Shown here: positions 25,738-33,773 of the stretch, one piece after another
Numbering within the stretch: position 1 is the stretch's first letter
Layout: every line of letters starts with the position of its first letter
From: Flavobacteriales bacterium
Lineage (GTDB): Bacteria > Bacteroidota > Bacteroidia > Flavobacteriales > Flavobacteriaceae
Length of the DNA: 64,000 nt
Assembly (NCBI GenBank): GCA_004213645.1
Contig: SGZF01000001.1
Location: 1-64,000 of the forward strand
Direction: 5' to 3'
The notes under the pieces: generated by a model
Databases searched by the model: none
Told to the model about the DNA's origin: nothing
The model's input: only the letters and a program-made list of their open reading frames with translations
Program-made: the position numbers and the translations under genes

Positions 25738-27657
25738 TTAGAAATAATATCTTTTAAATGATTCTATGGCTGCATAGTCTGCTAGACCCATTTTCTTATA
25801 TTTTTTAGCAGTTTCATTATTTCTCTCCTCAGCTCTTACCCAGAACTCTCTTAAATCCTGCCCTTGGAACATTACTCCATCTTTTTGAGTTTGGTGAAAA
25901 AATATAGCATTTCTTTTTCTTAATACTTGAGCTGGGCTCATAGGAACTGCCATATCAATATCATGTATATCCCACTCAAGCCATGCACCTCTATATAACC
26001 AGAGCCAACAGTTTTTAATAAATTTTTCACCTTCAAGAGAATCTAAAGCATTAAATAGAATATCAAGGCATACTTTGTGGGTTCCATGTGGATCTTCAAG
26101 GTCTCCTGCAGCATAAATTTGATGAGGTTTGATCTTCTTTATTAAAGAAGCAGTTATTAAAATATCTTTTTTTGAAGCTGGTTTCTTCTTAATTCTTCCA
26201 GTTTCATAAAATGGTAAATTCATAAAATGTGTATTAGAATCAGGTATTCCAATATATCTAGTTGCAGCAGTTGCCTCACTTTTTCTAATAAACCCTTTAA
26301 GTTTTCTTACTTCAAGTGAATCTACTTTACCCGATTTCTTATCTTTTAGTTCCTTTACTAATTTTTTAATATTTACACCTAATTCATCAGGAAACATGTC
26401 TTTTGAAACCTCTATAAATTTCAATGCATCATGGTCAGAAACAGCAACATTTCCAGAAGATTGATATGCTATATGAACTTCATGTCCTTGTGAAACCAGT
26501 CTATCAAAAGTCCCTCCCATTGAAATTACATCATCATCAGGATGAGGGCTGAAGATAAGAACTCTTTTAGAACTTGGACTTTTTCTTTCAGGTCTTGTTG
26601 AGTCATCTGCGCCAGGCTTACCACCGGGCCATCCTGTTATGGTATTTTGAAAATGATTGAACATTTTAATATTTAGACCATAAGATGAGCCTTCAAGGGC
26701 TAATAAATCTGATAGTCCGTTTTTGTTATAATCTTCGTCAGTTAATTTTAAAATTGATTTTTTTGTAATACTACATAACCATACTATAGCTTTTCTTTTC
26801 ATTAAAGCTGACCAGTTGCATGGCCCAACTAGCCATGGTGTCCTAAATCTTGTTAGTTCGCTCGAAGACTCATTATCTAAAACTAAAGTTGCATTTTTAT
26901 GGTTTTGGAGATAAGTAGAAGGAATAAGAGATGAAATGTTATTCTCAACCGACTTTTTTACAATTAGACTTTTTTGAACCCCCCACGCCATAATAATTAT
27001 TCTTTTAGAATTAAAAATTGTTCTCACTCCCATTGTCATTGCCTTGGTCGGAACATTTTCAATTCCATTAAAATTTTTACTTGCATCAAATCTTGTAGTG
27101 TGATCAAGAGTAATTAATCTAGTAGTTGAATTAAAATGAGATCCTGGTTCATTAAAACCTATATGACCAGTTCTTCCAATTCCCAAAAGTTGAATGTCAA
27201 TTCCTCCATTTTCTATAATCTTATTCTCATAAAAATCACAAAACTTTTTAACTTCTTTTTCCTTAATTTCTCCTGAAGGAATATTAATATTTTCTTTAGG
27301 TATGTCAATATGATCAAATAAATTTTCATTCATAAAGTGATGATAACTGTTGCTATCATCTTTCTTAATTGGAAAATATTCATCTAAATTAAAAGCTATT
27401 ACGTTTGAGAAACTTAATGATTCGTCATTGTGTATTCTTATTAATTCTTGATAAACTTTTGCTGGTGAGGATCCAGTTGCAAATCCTATTACACAATTTT
27501 TATTCTTCTTTTGTTTTGATTTTACTAAATCACAAATTTCTCTTGCAATTAAATTTGAACCTCTCTCGGAATTTTCAAAAGTTATAGAATGCAGTTTCTC
27601 AAATCTAGTTTCTTCATCAATACCAGGAGATTGATACTTAAGATTTTTTATTGCCAT
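25738..27657 (-). CDS. nagB: NagB-like glucosamine-6-phosphate deaminase fused to a PIG-L deacetylase domain
   Basis: The ATG at 27657 (third codon of the track ORF) gives 639 residues, far longer than the about 265 of a plain NagB. Residues about 20-280 are NagB-like: 'IGFATGSSPAKVY', 'AFNLDEYF' (Asp92) and 'GIGRTGHIGFNEPGS' (His165, Glu170). The loop position equivalent to E. coli Asp141 is Thr163, a change I recall as typical of this long Bacteroidota form. Residues about 365-600 form a PIG-L/LmbE zinc deacetylase domain ('FSPHPDDDVISMGGTFDRL', 'DLEDPHGTHK'). A combined deacetylase-deaminase step in GlcNAc use is plausible. It is cytoplasmic, lies upstream of the amidohydrolase and is divergent from trxB. 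Confidence 0.85.
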   Translation of the reverse strand: MAIKNLKYQSPGIDEETRFEKLHSITFENSERGSNLIAREICDLVKSKQKKNKNCVIGFATGSSPAKVYQELIRIHNDESLSFSNVIAFNLDEYFPIKKDDSNSYHHFMNENLFDHIDIPKENINIPSGEIKEKEVKKFCDFYENKIIENGGIDIQLLGIGRTGHIGFNEPGSHFNSTTRLITLDHTTRFDASKNFNGIENVPTKAMTMGVRTIFNSKRIIIMAWGVQKSLIVKKSVENNISSLIPSTYLQNHKNATLVLDNESSSELTRFRTPWLVGPCNWSALMKRKAIVWLCSITKKSILKLTDEDYNKNGLSDLLALEGSSYGLNIKMFNHFQNTITGWPGGKPGADDSTRPERKSPSSKRVLIFSPHPDDDVISMGGTFDRLVSQGHEVHIAYQSSGNVAVSDHDALKFIEVSKDMFPDELGVNIKKLVKELKDKKSGKVDSLEVRKLKGFIRKSEATAATRYIGIPDSNTHFMNLPFYETGRIKKKPASKKDILITASLIKKIKPHQIYAAGDLEDPHGTHKVCLDILFNALDSLEGEKFIKNCWLWLYRGAWLEWDIHDIDMAVPMSPAQVLRKRNAIFFHQTQKDGVMFQGQDLREFWVRAEERNNETAKKYKKMGLADYAAIESFKRYYF

Positions 27658-27660
27658 TTT

Positions 27661-27668
27661 CAAATATA
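27661..27668 (-). promoter_or_regulatory. Candidate -7 box (TATATTTG) close to the nagB start
   Basis: On the minus strand TATATTTG lies 3 bp before the ATG, so if used the transcript would be leaderless or nearly so. No -33 box at the standard spacing was found. Confidence 0.3.
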
Positions 27669-27761
27669 TTATGAAATAACAAAGTTAATAATGTTTTACT
27701 CAATTTATTATTATGTTTTTTTAATTTTACATAATTGAAATAAAATCTCAAAAATTTTAAA

Positions 27762-28685
27762 ATGAATACAATAATTATAGGAAGCGGACCAGCTGGCTAC
27801 ACAGCAGCAATATATGCAGCTAGAGCAGATTTAAAACCAATCATATATACTGGACTTGAACCAGGAGGGCAATTGACTACAACAACTGAAGTTGATAATT
27901 TTCCAGGCTACCCTGCAGGTGTTGATGGTCCAACTATGATGAATGAGTTAAAAGAACAGGCAGAAAGATTTGGGACAGAAGTTAAAATTGATTTTATTTC
28001 AAAAGTTAATTTCTCTAAAGATAAAGGAGGTATTCATAAGCTTTACAATCAAAATGGGGATGAAATAATTTCTAAAACAGTCATAATTAGTACAGGTGCA
28101 TCTGCTAAATATCTAGGTTTACCAAGTGAACAAAGATTAATTGGCGGTGGAGTATCAGCATGTGCAGTATGCGATGGATTTTTTTATAAGAATCAAGATG
28201 TAGCAATAGTTGGAGGTGGAGATACAGCTATAGAAGAGGCAACATATCTAGCAAAAATTTGTAGCAATGTGACAATGCTTGTTAGGAAGGATCATTTTAG
28301 AGCATCAAAGGCAATGCAAAATAGATTATCCAATTTTGATAATATCAAAGTCCTTTTTAATCATGAAGTTGAAGAGGTAATGGGTGAAAATGTCGTTGAT
28401 GGTCTTAGGATAAAGAATAATATTAATAATGATAATTCAGAGTTAAAAATAACAGGCCTATTTCTTGCTATTGGCCATTCACCTAATACTGACATTTTCA
28501 AAGGATTAGTTGAAATGGATGATAGTGGTTATATCATAACAGATAAAATCTCAACAAAAACAAATATTCCAGGTGTATTTGCAGCTGGAGATGTTCAAGA
28601 TAAAGATTATCGACAAGCAATAACAGCAGCTGGAACTGGATGTATGGCCGCACTTGACGCTGAAAGATACTTACAAGAAATTTAA
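27762..28685 (+). CDS. trxB: Thioredoxin-disulfide reductase
   Basis: A 307-residue FAD/NADPH enzyme that reduces thioredoxin in the cytoplasm. The FAD-binding 'IIGSGPAGYTAAIYAARA', redox-active 'CAVCDG' (Cys134, Cys137), NADPH-binding 'VAIVGGGDTAIEEA' and C-terminal FAD motif 'GVFAAGDVQDKDYRQ' are all intact. The length is normal. The start ATG lies at the base of the first beta strand. Its stop overlaps the stop of the arginase-like gene on the opposite strand by 4 bp. Confidence 0.98.
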   Translation: MNTIIIGSGPAGYTAAIYAARADLKPIIYTGLEPGGQLTTTTEVDNFPGYPAGVDGPTMMNELKEQAERFGTEVKIDFISKVNFSKDKGGIHKLYNQNGDEIISKTVIISTGASAKYLGLPSEQRLIGGGVSACAVCDGFFYKNQDVAIVGGGDTAIEEATYLAKICSNVTMLVRKDHFRASKAMQNRLSNFDNIKVLFNHEVEEVMGENVVDGLRIKNNINNDNSELKITGLFLAIGHSPNTDIFKGLVEMDDSGYIITDKISTKTNIPGVFAAGDVQDKDYRQAITAAGTGCMAALDAERYLQEI

Positions 28686-29797
28686 ACTCTTTTAATTGCT
28701 TTAATCCAACTTAAGGGTATGTTATTATTAAGTGCATTTTGATAGTCACTTTCTAAACATGGGAGATAAGAAATATTTGAATTATTTGATGGATTAATTA
28801 ACATCCACCATTTTTCAGAAATCTTACTTTTATAAAATGTAATGTCTCTACCCGAAGTTTGAACAATATATTTGTTAAAGGTTTGAGAATCATTAAAATC
28901 AGACTCAGTAATTCTTTTATCAACACCATCCAAAAAATACCAAATTATTTCTGAATACAATTTATTTGATATTGCATTATTATTTAACTCAAAAAGCCCA
29001 AAAAAATTAGCTTTATTACTTTGACCAGCATATTTTGCAAGAATACATGATAACCTTGGATCAATTCCATTTGGACTGCCTTGAGAGTTTAAAGATTTTG
29101 TATCAAACCCCACTATGTTTGCATTTCTCATTATAGGTTCAGCTTTCATATTATTTTCAGAAATTTCACCCAATGAAATATATTCAAAAAATAATTTTTC
29201 CATTAACTGTATCTCATCATTAGAACATAAATGTCTCTGATATCCAATATTTGTAAAATCATTTAATTTATTTGAATCATCAACAATTATTTTATTCATG
29301 TAAGTTCTACCTGATATCAAATCTGATTCTTGATATAAGTCAAATTGATTATCAATAGATACTATGTTTATTTTATTAATTTGAGAATCAAAAGATTTGA
29401 AAATTGGGTAAATCAAATCATTACTTCCTCCAAAAATTACTAAAATTATATTTTTTGAAAGAAGTTCTTTACAAATATCATATAAAGCGTGGTAAGTATC
29501 ATCTACAGTATCCCCGTTTTGAATATTGCCAAGATCTAATATTTTAGTTTTCCAATTTCCAAATTTTAACTTGTAAAGCTCTTTTCTTACTAAACTTAAA
29601 TCTTGGTCCTCAGTTTCAAAAAAAGAATTTCTATTTTCTTCTATACCAATTATACATATATCAAATGATTCAATATCTGTTAGTCCTTTTGATGAAGTAT
29701 GAATATTAATTTTACTGAATATAGAGCCTTGCAAATAACTTTCATTTAGATCATTAAGAAAACTACTTGAAATTGGTTTGAGTAATTCAAGACTCAT
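28682..29797 (-). CDS. Arginase/formimidoylglutamase-fold protein with degenerate metal site
   Basis: A 371-residue protein of the ureohydrolase fold, usually annotated as formimidoylglutamase beside topA in Flavobacteria. Expected manganese motifs are eroded: GGDHS reads 'FGGSNDLIYP', DAHxD reads 'SIDNQFDL', and SxDxDxxDP reads 'GFDTKSLNSQG'. At least three of the six classic ligands are replaced, so normal amidino hydrolysis is unlikely (inference from the motif comparison). The start overlaps the topA stop by 4 bp, so it is translationally coupled to topA, which hints at a conserved non-catabolic role. Confidence 0.78.
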   Translation of the reverse strand: MSLELLKPISSSFLNDLNESYLQGSIFSKINIHTSSKGLTDIESFDICIIGIEENRNSFFETEDQDLSLVRKELYKLKFGNWKTKILDLGNIQNGDTVDDTYHALYDICKELLSKNIILVIFGGSNDLIYPIFKSFDSQINKINIVSIDNQFDLYQESDLISGRTYMNKIIVDDSNKLNDFTNIGYQRHLCSNDEIQLMEKLFFEYISLGEISENNMKAEPIMRNANIVGFDTKSLNSQGSPNGIDPRLSCILAKYAGQSNKANFFGLFELNNNAISNKLYSEIIWYFLDGVDKRITESDFNDSQTFNKYIVQTSGRDITFYKSKISEKWWMLINPSNNSNISYLPCLESDYQNALNNNIPLSWIKAIKRV

Positions 29798-32244
29798 TTT
29801 TTCTTTTTAGGGTTAAGATACTCTTTGGCTATGTCTAAAGTAATTGATTTAGGATCAATTTCTTTTGGAATTTCTACTTTCCGTTTTCCTTTTGATATAA
29901 TTGATCTTCCCCATCTACCTTTTTCAACTTTAATACCCTCGTCAGGCCATTCTGAAACAAGCTTTTCTTTTTCTTTTTTAATTTTTAGATCTACTAACTC
30001 TTCAATATCACTTATTGATAAATTATCAAAATCATATGTTTTATTTACGTTTATAAACATATTATTCCATTTAATGAAAGGGCCAAACCTTCCTTTACCC
30101 TTTGTAACTGGGTTTTCATTATATATGTGAATAGGTTCCTCTGATTTTAATTTTTCATCAATTAATTCAACTGCTAGATTTAAATCCACAGAATTTGGAT
30201 CAGTACCATTTGGAATAGATATAGATTTATTTGAAAATTTAATGTAAGGACCGTACCTTCCATTATTAACTGTCACAATCTCTTCCTTATAATTACCTAT
30301 TTCTTTGGGGAATTTAAATAACTCTAATGCCTCCTCAAGAGATATAGTATCTAACTGCTGATCTTTAGTTAAACTTGCAAATATTGGTTTTTCTTTCTCG
30401 TCAATTGTACCAATCTGTGCAATCGGCCCAAACTTTCCAAGCCTTACTTTAACAACTCGACCAGAACTAGGATCTGAGCCTAAAATTTTTTCTCCAGATT
30501 GTCTTTCTGCATTGTCCTTTACCTCATTTACATTTACATGGAAATCATTATAAAATTGTTTTATAATATCTGTCCAATCTTGATCACCTGTAGCAATTTT
30601 ATCAAAATTCTTTTCTACTTCTGCAGTAAATCCATAATCTAGAATATTATTAAAATTATCAACCAAAAAATCATTTACAATCATACCAATATCAGTTGGA
30701 ATAAGTTTACCCTTGTTTGATCCAGTTTTTTCTTTTAGTTTAATTTCTTTTATGCCTTCTTTATTAAACTCAATAAAATTATAACTTCTCTCTATCCCTT
30801 CATTTGCTCCTTTAGAAATATACCCTCTATTTTGAATTGTTGAAATTGTTGTAGCATAAGTTGCAGGTCTTCCAATACCTAACTCTTCTAATTTTTTTAC
30901 CAATGAAGCCTCGGTAAATCTGGATGGGGGTCTTGAAAAAGACTCTCTTGAGCTAATATTTAACAGATTAAGTGTTTCATCAAAATTTAAGGCAGGTAAA
31001 ACTCCTTTTTCTTCTTCAATTTCATCATCAGTTCCTTCATTATACACCCTTAGAAAACCATCAAATATTATAACTTCTCCTCTAGCAACAAAAAATTGAG
31101 AATATATACTAGAATTTATATTAACTACTGTTCTTTCAATTTGAGCATCAGACATTTGAGAAGAAATTGTTCTTTTCCAAATTAATTCATATAATCTTTG
31201 CTGATCATAATCGGATGTAATTTCTTCAACACCAATATCAGTTGGTCTTACAGCTTCATGAGCCTCTTGGGCAGACTTATTTTTGTTTTTGTAATTTCTA
31301 ATATTGACATATTCTTTACCATACTTGCTTTCTATCTTTTCAACAATTGATGACTTTGCATCATTTGAAATAGTTACACTATCTGTTCTCATGTAAGTTA
31401 TAAGTCCTGCCTCATATAATTTCTGAGCAGTTGACATTGTCCTTGTAACCCCAAAACCTAGTTTTCTTGATGCTTCTTGCTGTAGAGTAGAAGTAGTAAA
31501 AGGTGGGGTTGGTGACTTCTTAGCAGGTTTTTTCTCAACACTTGCAACATTAAATTTAGAATCGTAATTCTTTTCACAAAATTGTTTTACCTCATCTACT
31601 GAAGGATATTTTTCATTTAATTCAGCTTTTAATTTAACGCCGTCCTCAGTCTCAAAAACTCCAATTAATTTATATGAGCTTTTTGAAGTAAAATTTTTAA
31701 TTTCTCTTTCTTTCTCAACTATTAGCCTTACTGAAACAGATTGAACCCTACCAGCTGATAAACCAGCTTTAACTTTTCTCCAGAGAACAGGAGATAACTC
31801 ATAACCAACTAATCTATCAAGAACTCTTCTTGCTTGCTGAGCATTAACTAAATTAAAATTTATTTCACGTGGTGTTTCAAGTGCATTCAAAATTGCATTC
31901 TTTGTTATCTCGTGAAAAACAATTCTCTCATAATCTTTATTAACTAAATCAAGATTTTCATATAAATGCCATGCTATAGCTTCACCCTCTCTATCTTCAT
32001 CGCTCGCTAACCATACTTTATCTGAGTTTTTGACATATTTTTTCAAATCTCTGATAATAGGTTTCTTTTCAGTTGGGATTACATATTTAGGCTTAAAATC
32101 ATTCTTAACATCAACTCCAAGTTCTTTAACGGGTAGGTCTGAAATATGACCAACACAAGAAACAACCTTGAAATCTTGTCCTAAAATTTTTTCAATTGTC
32201 TTAGCTTTTGTAGCTGATTCGACTATAACTAAATTTTTTGGCAT
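29794..32244 (-). CDS. topA: DNA topoisomerase I
   Basis: An 816-residue type IA topoisomerase that relaxes negative supercoils. It has the N-terminal Toprim domain ('KNLVIVESATKAKTIEKIL', 'DEDREGEAIAWHL'), the central domain with 'QQARRVLDRLVGYELSPVLW' and 'AGRVQSVSVRLI', and the active tyrosine in 'GLITYMRTDSV'. The C-terminal part has glycine-rich repeats without zinc-finger cysteines ('GRYGPYIKF', 'GRFGPFIKWNN', 'KGRWGRSI'), as is normal for Bacteroidota. It is divergent from the MBL-rhodanese gene. Confidence 0.98.
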   Translation of the reverse strand: MPKNLVIVESATKAKTIEKILGQDFKVVSCVGHISDLPVKELGVDVKNDFKPKYVIPTEKKPIIRDLKKYVKNSDKVWLASDEDREGEAIAWHLYENLDLVNKDYERIVFHEITKNAILNALETPREINFNLVNAQQARRVLDRLVGYELSPVLWRKVKAGLSAGRVQSVSVRLIVEKEREIKNFTSKSSYKLIGVFETEDGVKLKAELNEKYPSVDEVKQFCEKNYDSKFNVASVEKKPAKKSPTPPFTTSTLQQEASRKLGFGVTRTMSTAQKLYEAGLITYMRTDSVTISNDAKSSIVEKIESKYGKEYVNIRNYKNKNKSAQEAHEAVRPTDIGVEEITSDYDQQRLYELIWKRTISSQMSDAQIERTVVNINSSIYSQFFVARGEVIIFDGFLRVYNEGTDDEIEEEKGVLPALNFDETLNLLNISSRESFSRPPSRFTEASLVKKLEELGIGRPATYATTISTIQNRGYISKGANEGIERSYNFIEFNKEGIKEIKLKEKTGSNKGKLIPTDIGMIVNDFLVDNFNNILDYGFTAEVEKNFDKIATGDQDWTDIIKQFYNDFHVNVNEVKDNAERQSGEKILGSDPSSGRVVKVRLGKFGPIAQIGTIDEKEKPIFASLTKDQQLDTISLEEALELFKFPKEIGNYKEEIVTVNNGRYGPYIKFSNKSISIPNGTDPNSVDLNLAVELIDEKLKSEEPIHIYNENPVTKGKGRFGPFIKWNNMFINVNKTYDFDNLSISDIEELVDLKIKKEKEKLVSEWPDEGIKVEKGRWGRSIISKGKRKVEIPKEIDPKSITLDIAKEYLNPKKKK

Positions 32245-32327
32245 ATTGTAATTTTGGCCTTAAATGTAAATAGATTTATTGTTTTGTATAAAAAAAAAAT
32301 AAAAATTTTAAAATTTGTTTAACAAAA

Positions 32328-32358
32328 TTGCTTGATAATTTTAAAGAAACTAATTTTG
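32328..32358 (+). promoter_or_regulatory. Candidate sigma-A promoter (TTG-N20-TAATTTTG) for the MBL-rhodanese gene
   Basis: TAATTTTG at 32351-32358 fits the TANNTTTG -7 consensus and TTG at 32328-32330 sits 20 bp before it, the spacing expected for the Bacteroidota -33 box. The ATG follows 8 bp after the -7 box. This is the best formed promoter I found in the window. Confidence 0.55.
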
Positions 32359-32365
32359 TAACTAT

Positions 32366-33736
32366 ATGAAAATAGAGCAGATATATACAAAATGTTTATC
32401 TCAAGGTTCTTATTATATTGAGAGTAATAATGAAGTTGCTATTATAGATCCTATAAGAGAGATTGATATATACTTAAAAAGAGCCGCCAAAACTAATAGC
32501 TCAATTAAATATATTTTTGAAACCCATATTCATGCAGATTTTATAAGTGGTCATCTTAACCTTGCCAAGAAAACTGGTGCTGAAATAGTTTTTGGTCCAA
32601 ATACCGAAACTAGCTTTGATACAACTATTGCAAATGACTACGAAGAATTTATTCTTGGTGATATAACTATTGTTGCTATTCATACTCCTGGTCATACAAT
32701 TGAAAGTACAACCTATTTATTAAGAAATTCTTCAGGGAAAGATCATGCTATATTTACTGGTGACACATTATTTTTAGGAGATGTTGGAAGACCTGATCTT
32801 TCTCAAAAATCAATTATAAGTAACAAAGATCTTGCCTCGATGCTTTTTGATAGTCTGAGGAATAGAATAATGACCCTAAGTAATGAAGTAATTATTTATC
32901 CTGGTCACGGACAAGGAAGTTCATGTGGAAAAGATTTAAGTTCAGAAACAATAGGTAAACTTGGAGATCAGAAAAAAACTAATTATGCGTTGAGAGAAGA
33001 TATGACAAAAGATGAATTCATAAATGAAGTGTTAGATGGGTTACTTGATCCCCCTAAATATTTTCCTTCAAATGTTTTATTAAATAAGAAAGGCTATGAC
33101 GAATCATATAAAATATTAAATAAAAATCTGAATTCACTTGAACCAAATGAAGTCAAAGAAAAATTAATTGATAATAATATTGTTCTTTTAGATGTTAGAG
33201 GTCCTGCAGATTTTTCTGATTCTCATATACCTGGATCAATTTTTATTGGCCTTGATGGAAGGTTTGCGCCTTGGGTAGGAGAAGTTTTAGAAAATATTTA
33301 CACAAGTCTAATAATTATATGTCCCGAGGGTAGAGAAGAAGAAACAGTATTAAGGTTATCAAGAGTTGGTTTTGATAATGTGTTAGGTTATCTTAACGGA
33401 GGTATTAAAAACTGGATTAAATTTGGTGGATCTATCGCCAATATTGAGAATAGACAAGCTTCTGACTTTACTGATATAAAATCTTCAAAAGAAAATATTC
33501 TTGATGTGAGATCAAATGCTGAGCATAAATCTGAGTGCTTTAATAATTCATTAAATATCCCTTTGCCTGAGTTAAGATCTTCATTAAATAAGATTAATTT
33601 TAAAAATAAATTCTATATTCATTGTAAAGGAGGTTACAGAAGCATGATTGCAGCGTCTATTCTTCTTTCAAAAGGAATTTCAGAATTTGCAAATATTCCA
33701 GGAGGGTTTGATAAAATTAAAAAATTTCAATCTTAA
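32366..33736 (+). CDS. MBL-fold hydrolase with two rhodanese domains
   Basis: A 456-residue protein. Residues 1-about 250 form a metallo-beta-lactamase domain of the persulfide dioxygenase/glyoxalase II group: 'HIHADFISGH' (His54, His56, Asp58, His62), 'HTPGHT', 'FTGDTLFLGDVGRPD' and 'YPGHGQGS'. Two rhodanese domains follow: one with 'LLDVRGPADFSDSHIPGS' and the cysteine loop 'CPEGREE', and one with active loop 'HCKGGYRS'. The family oxidises persulfides or transfers sulfane sulfur, so a role in cytoplasmic sulfur or H2S metabolism is likely. No signal peptide is present. Confidence 0.92.
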   Translation: MKIEQIYTKCLSQGSYYIESNNEVAIIDPIREIDIYLKRAAKTNSSIKYIFETHIHADFISGHLNLAKKTGAEIVFGPNTETSFDTTIANDYEEFILGDITIVAIHTPGHTIESTTYLLRNSSGKDHAIFTGDTLFLGDVGRPDLSQKSIISNKDLASMLFDSLRNRIMTLSNEVIIYPGHGQGSSCGKDLSSETIGKLGDQKKTNYALREDMTKDEFINEVLDGLLDPPKYFPSNVLLNKKGYDESYKILNKNLNSLEPNEVKEKLIDNNIVLLDVRGPADFSDSHIPGSIFIGLDGRFAPWVGEVLENIYTSLIIICPEGREEETVLRLSRVGFDNVLGYLNGGIKNWIKFGGSIANIENRQASDFTDIKSSKENILDVRSNAEHKSECFNNSLNIPLPELRSSLNKINFKNKFYIHCKGGYRSMIAASILLSKGISEFANIPGGFDKIKKFQS

Positions 33737-33773
33737 ATACTGACAAATTGGCATATTATAAATTAATTAATTA

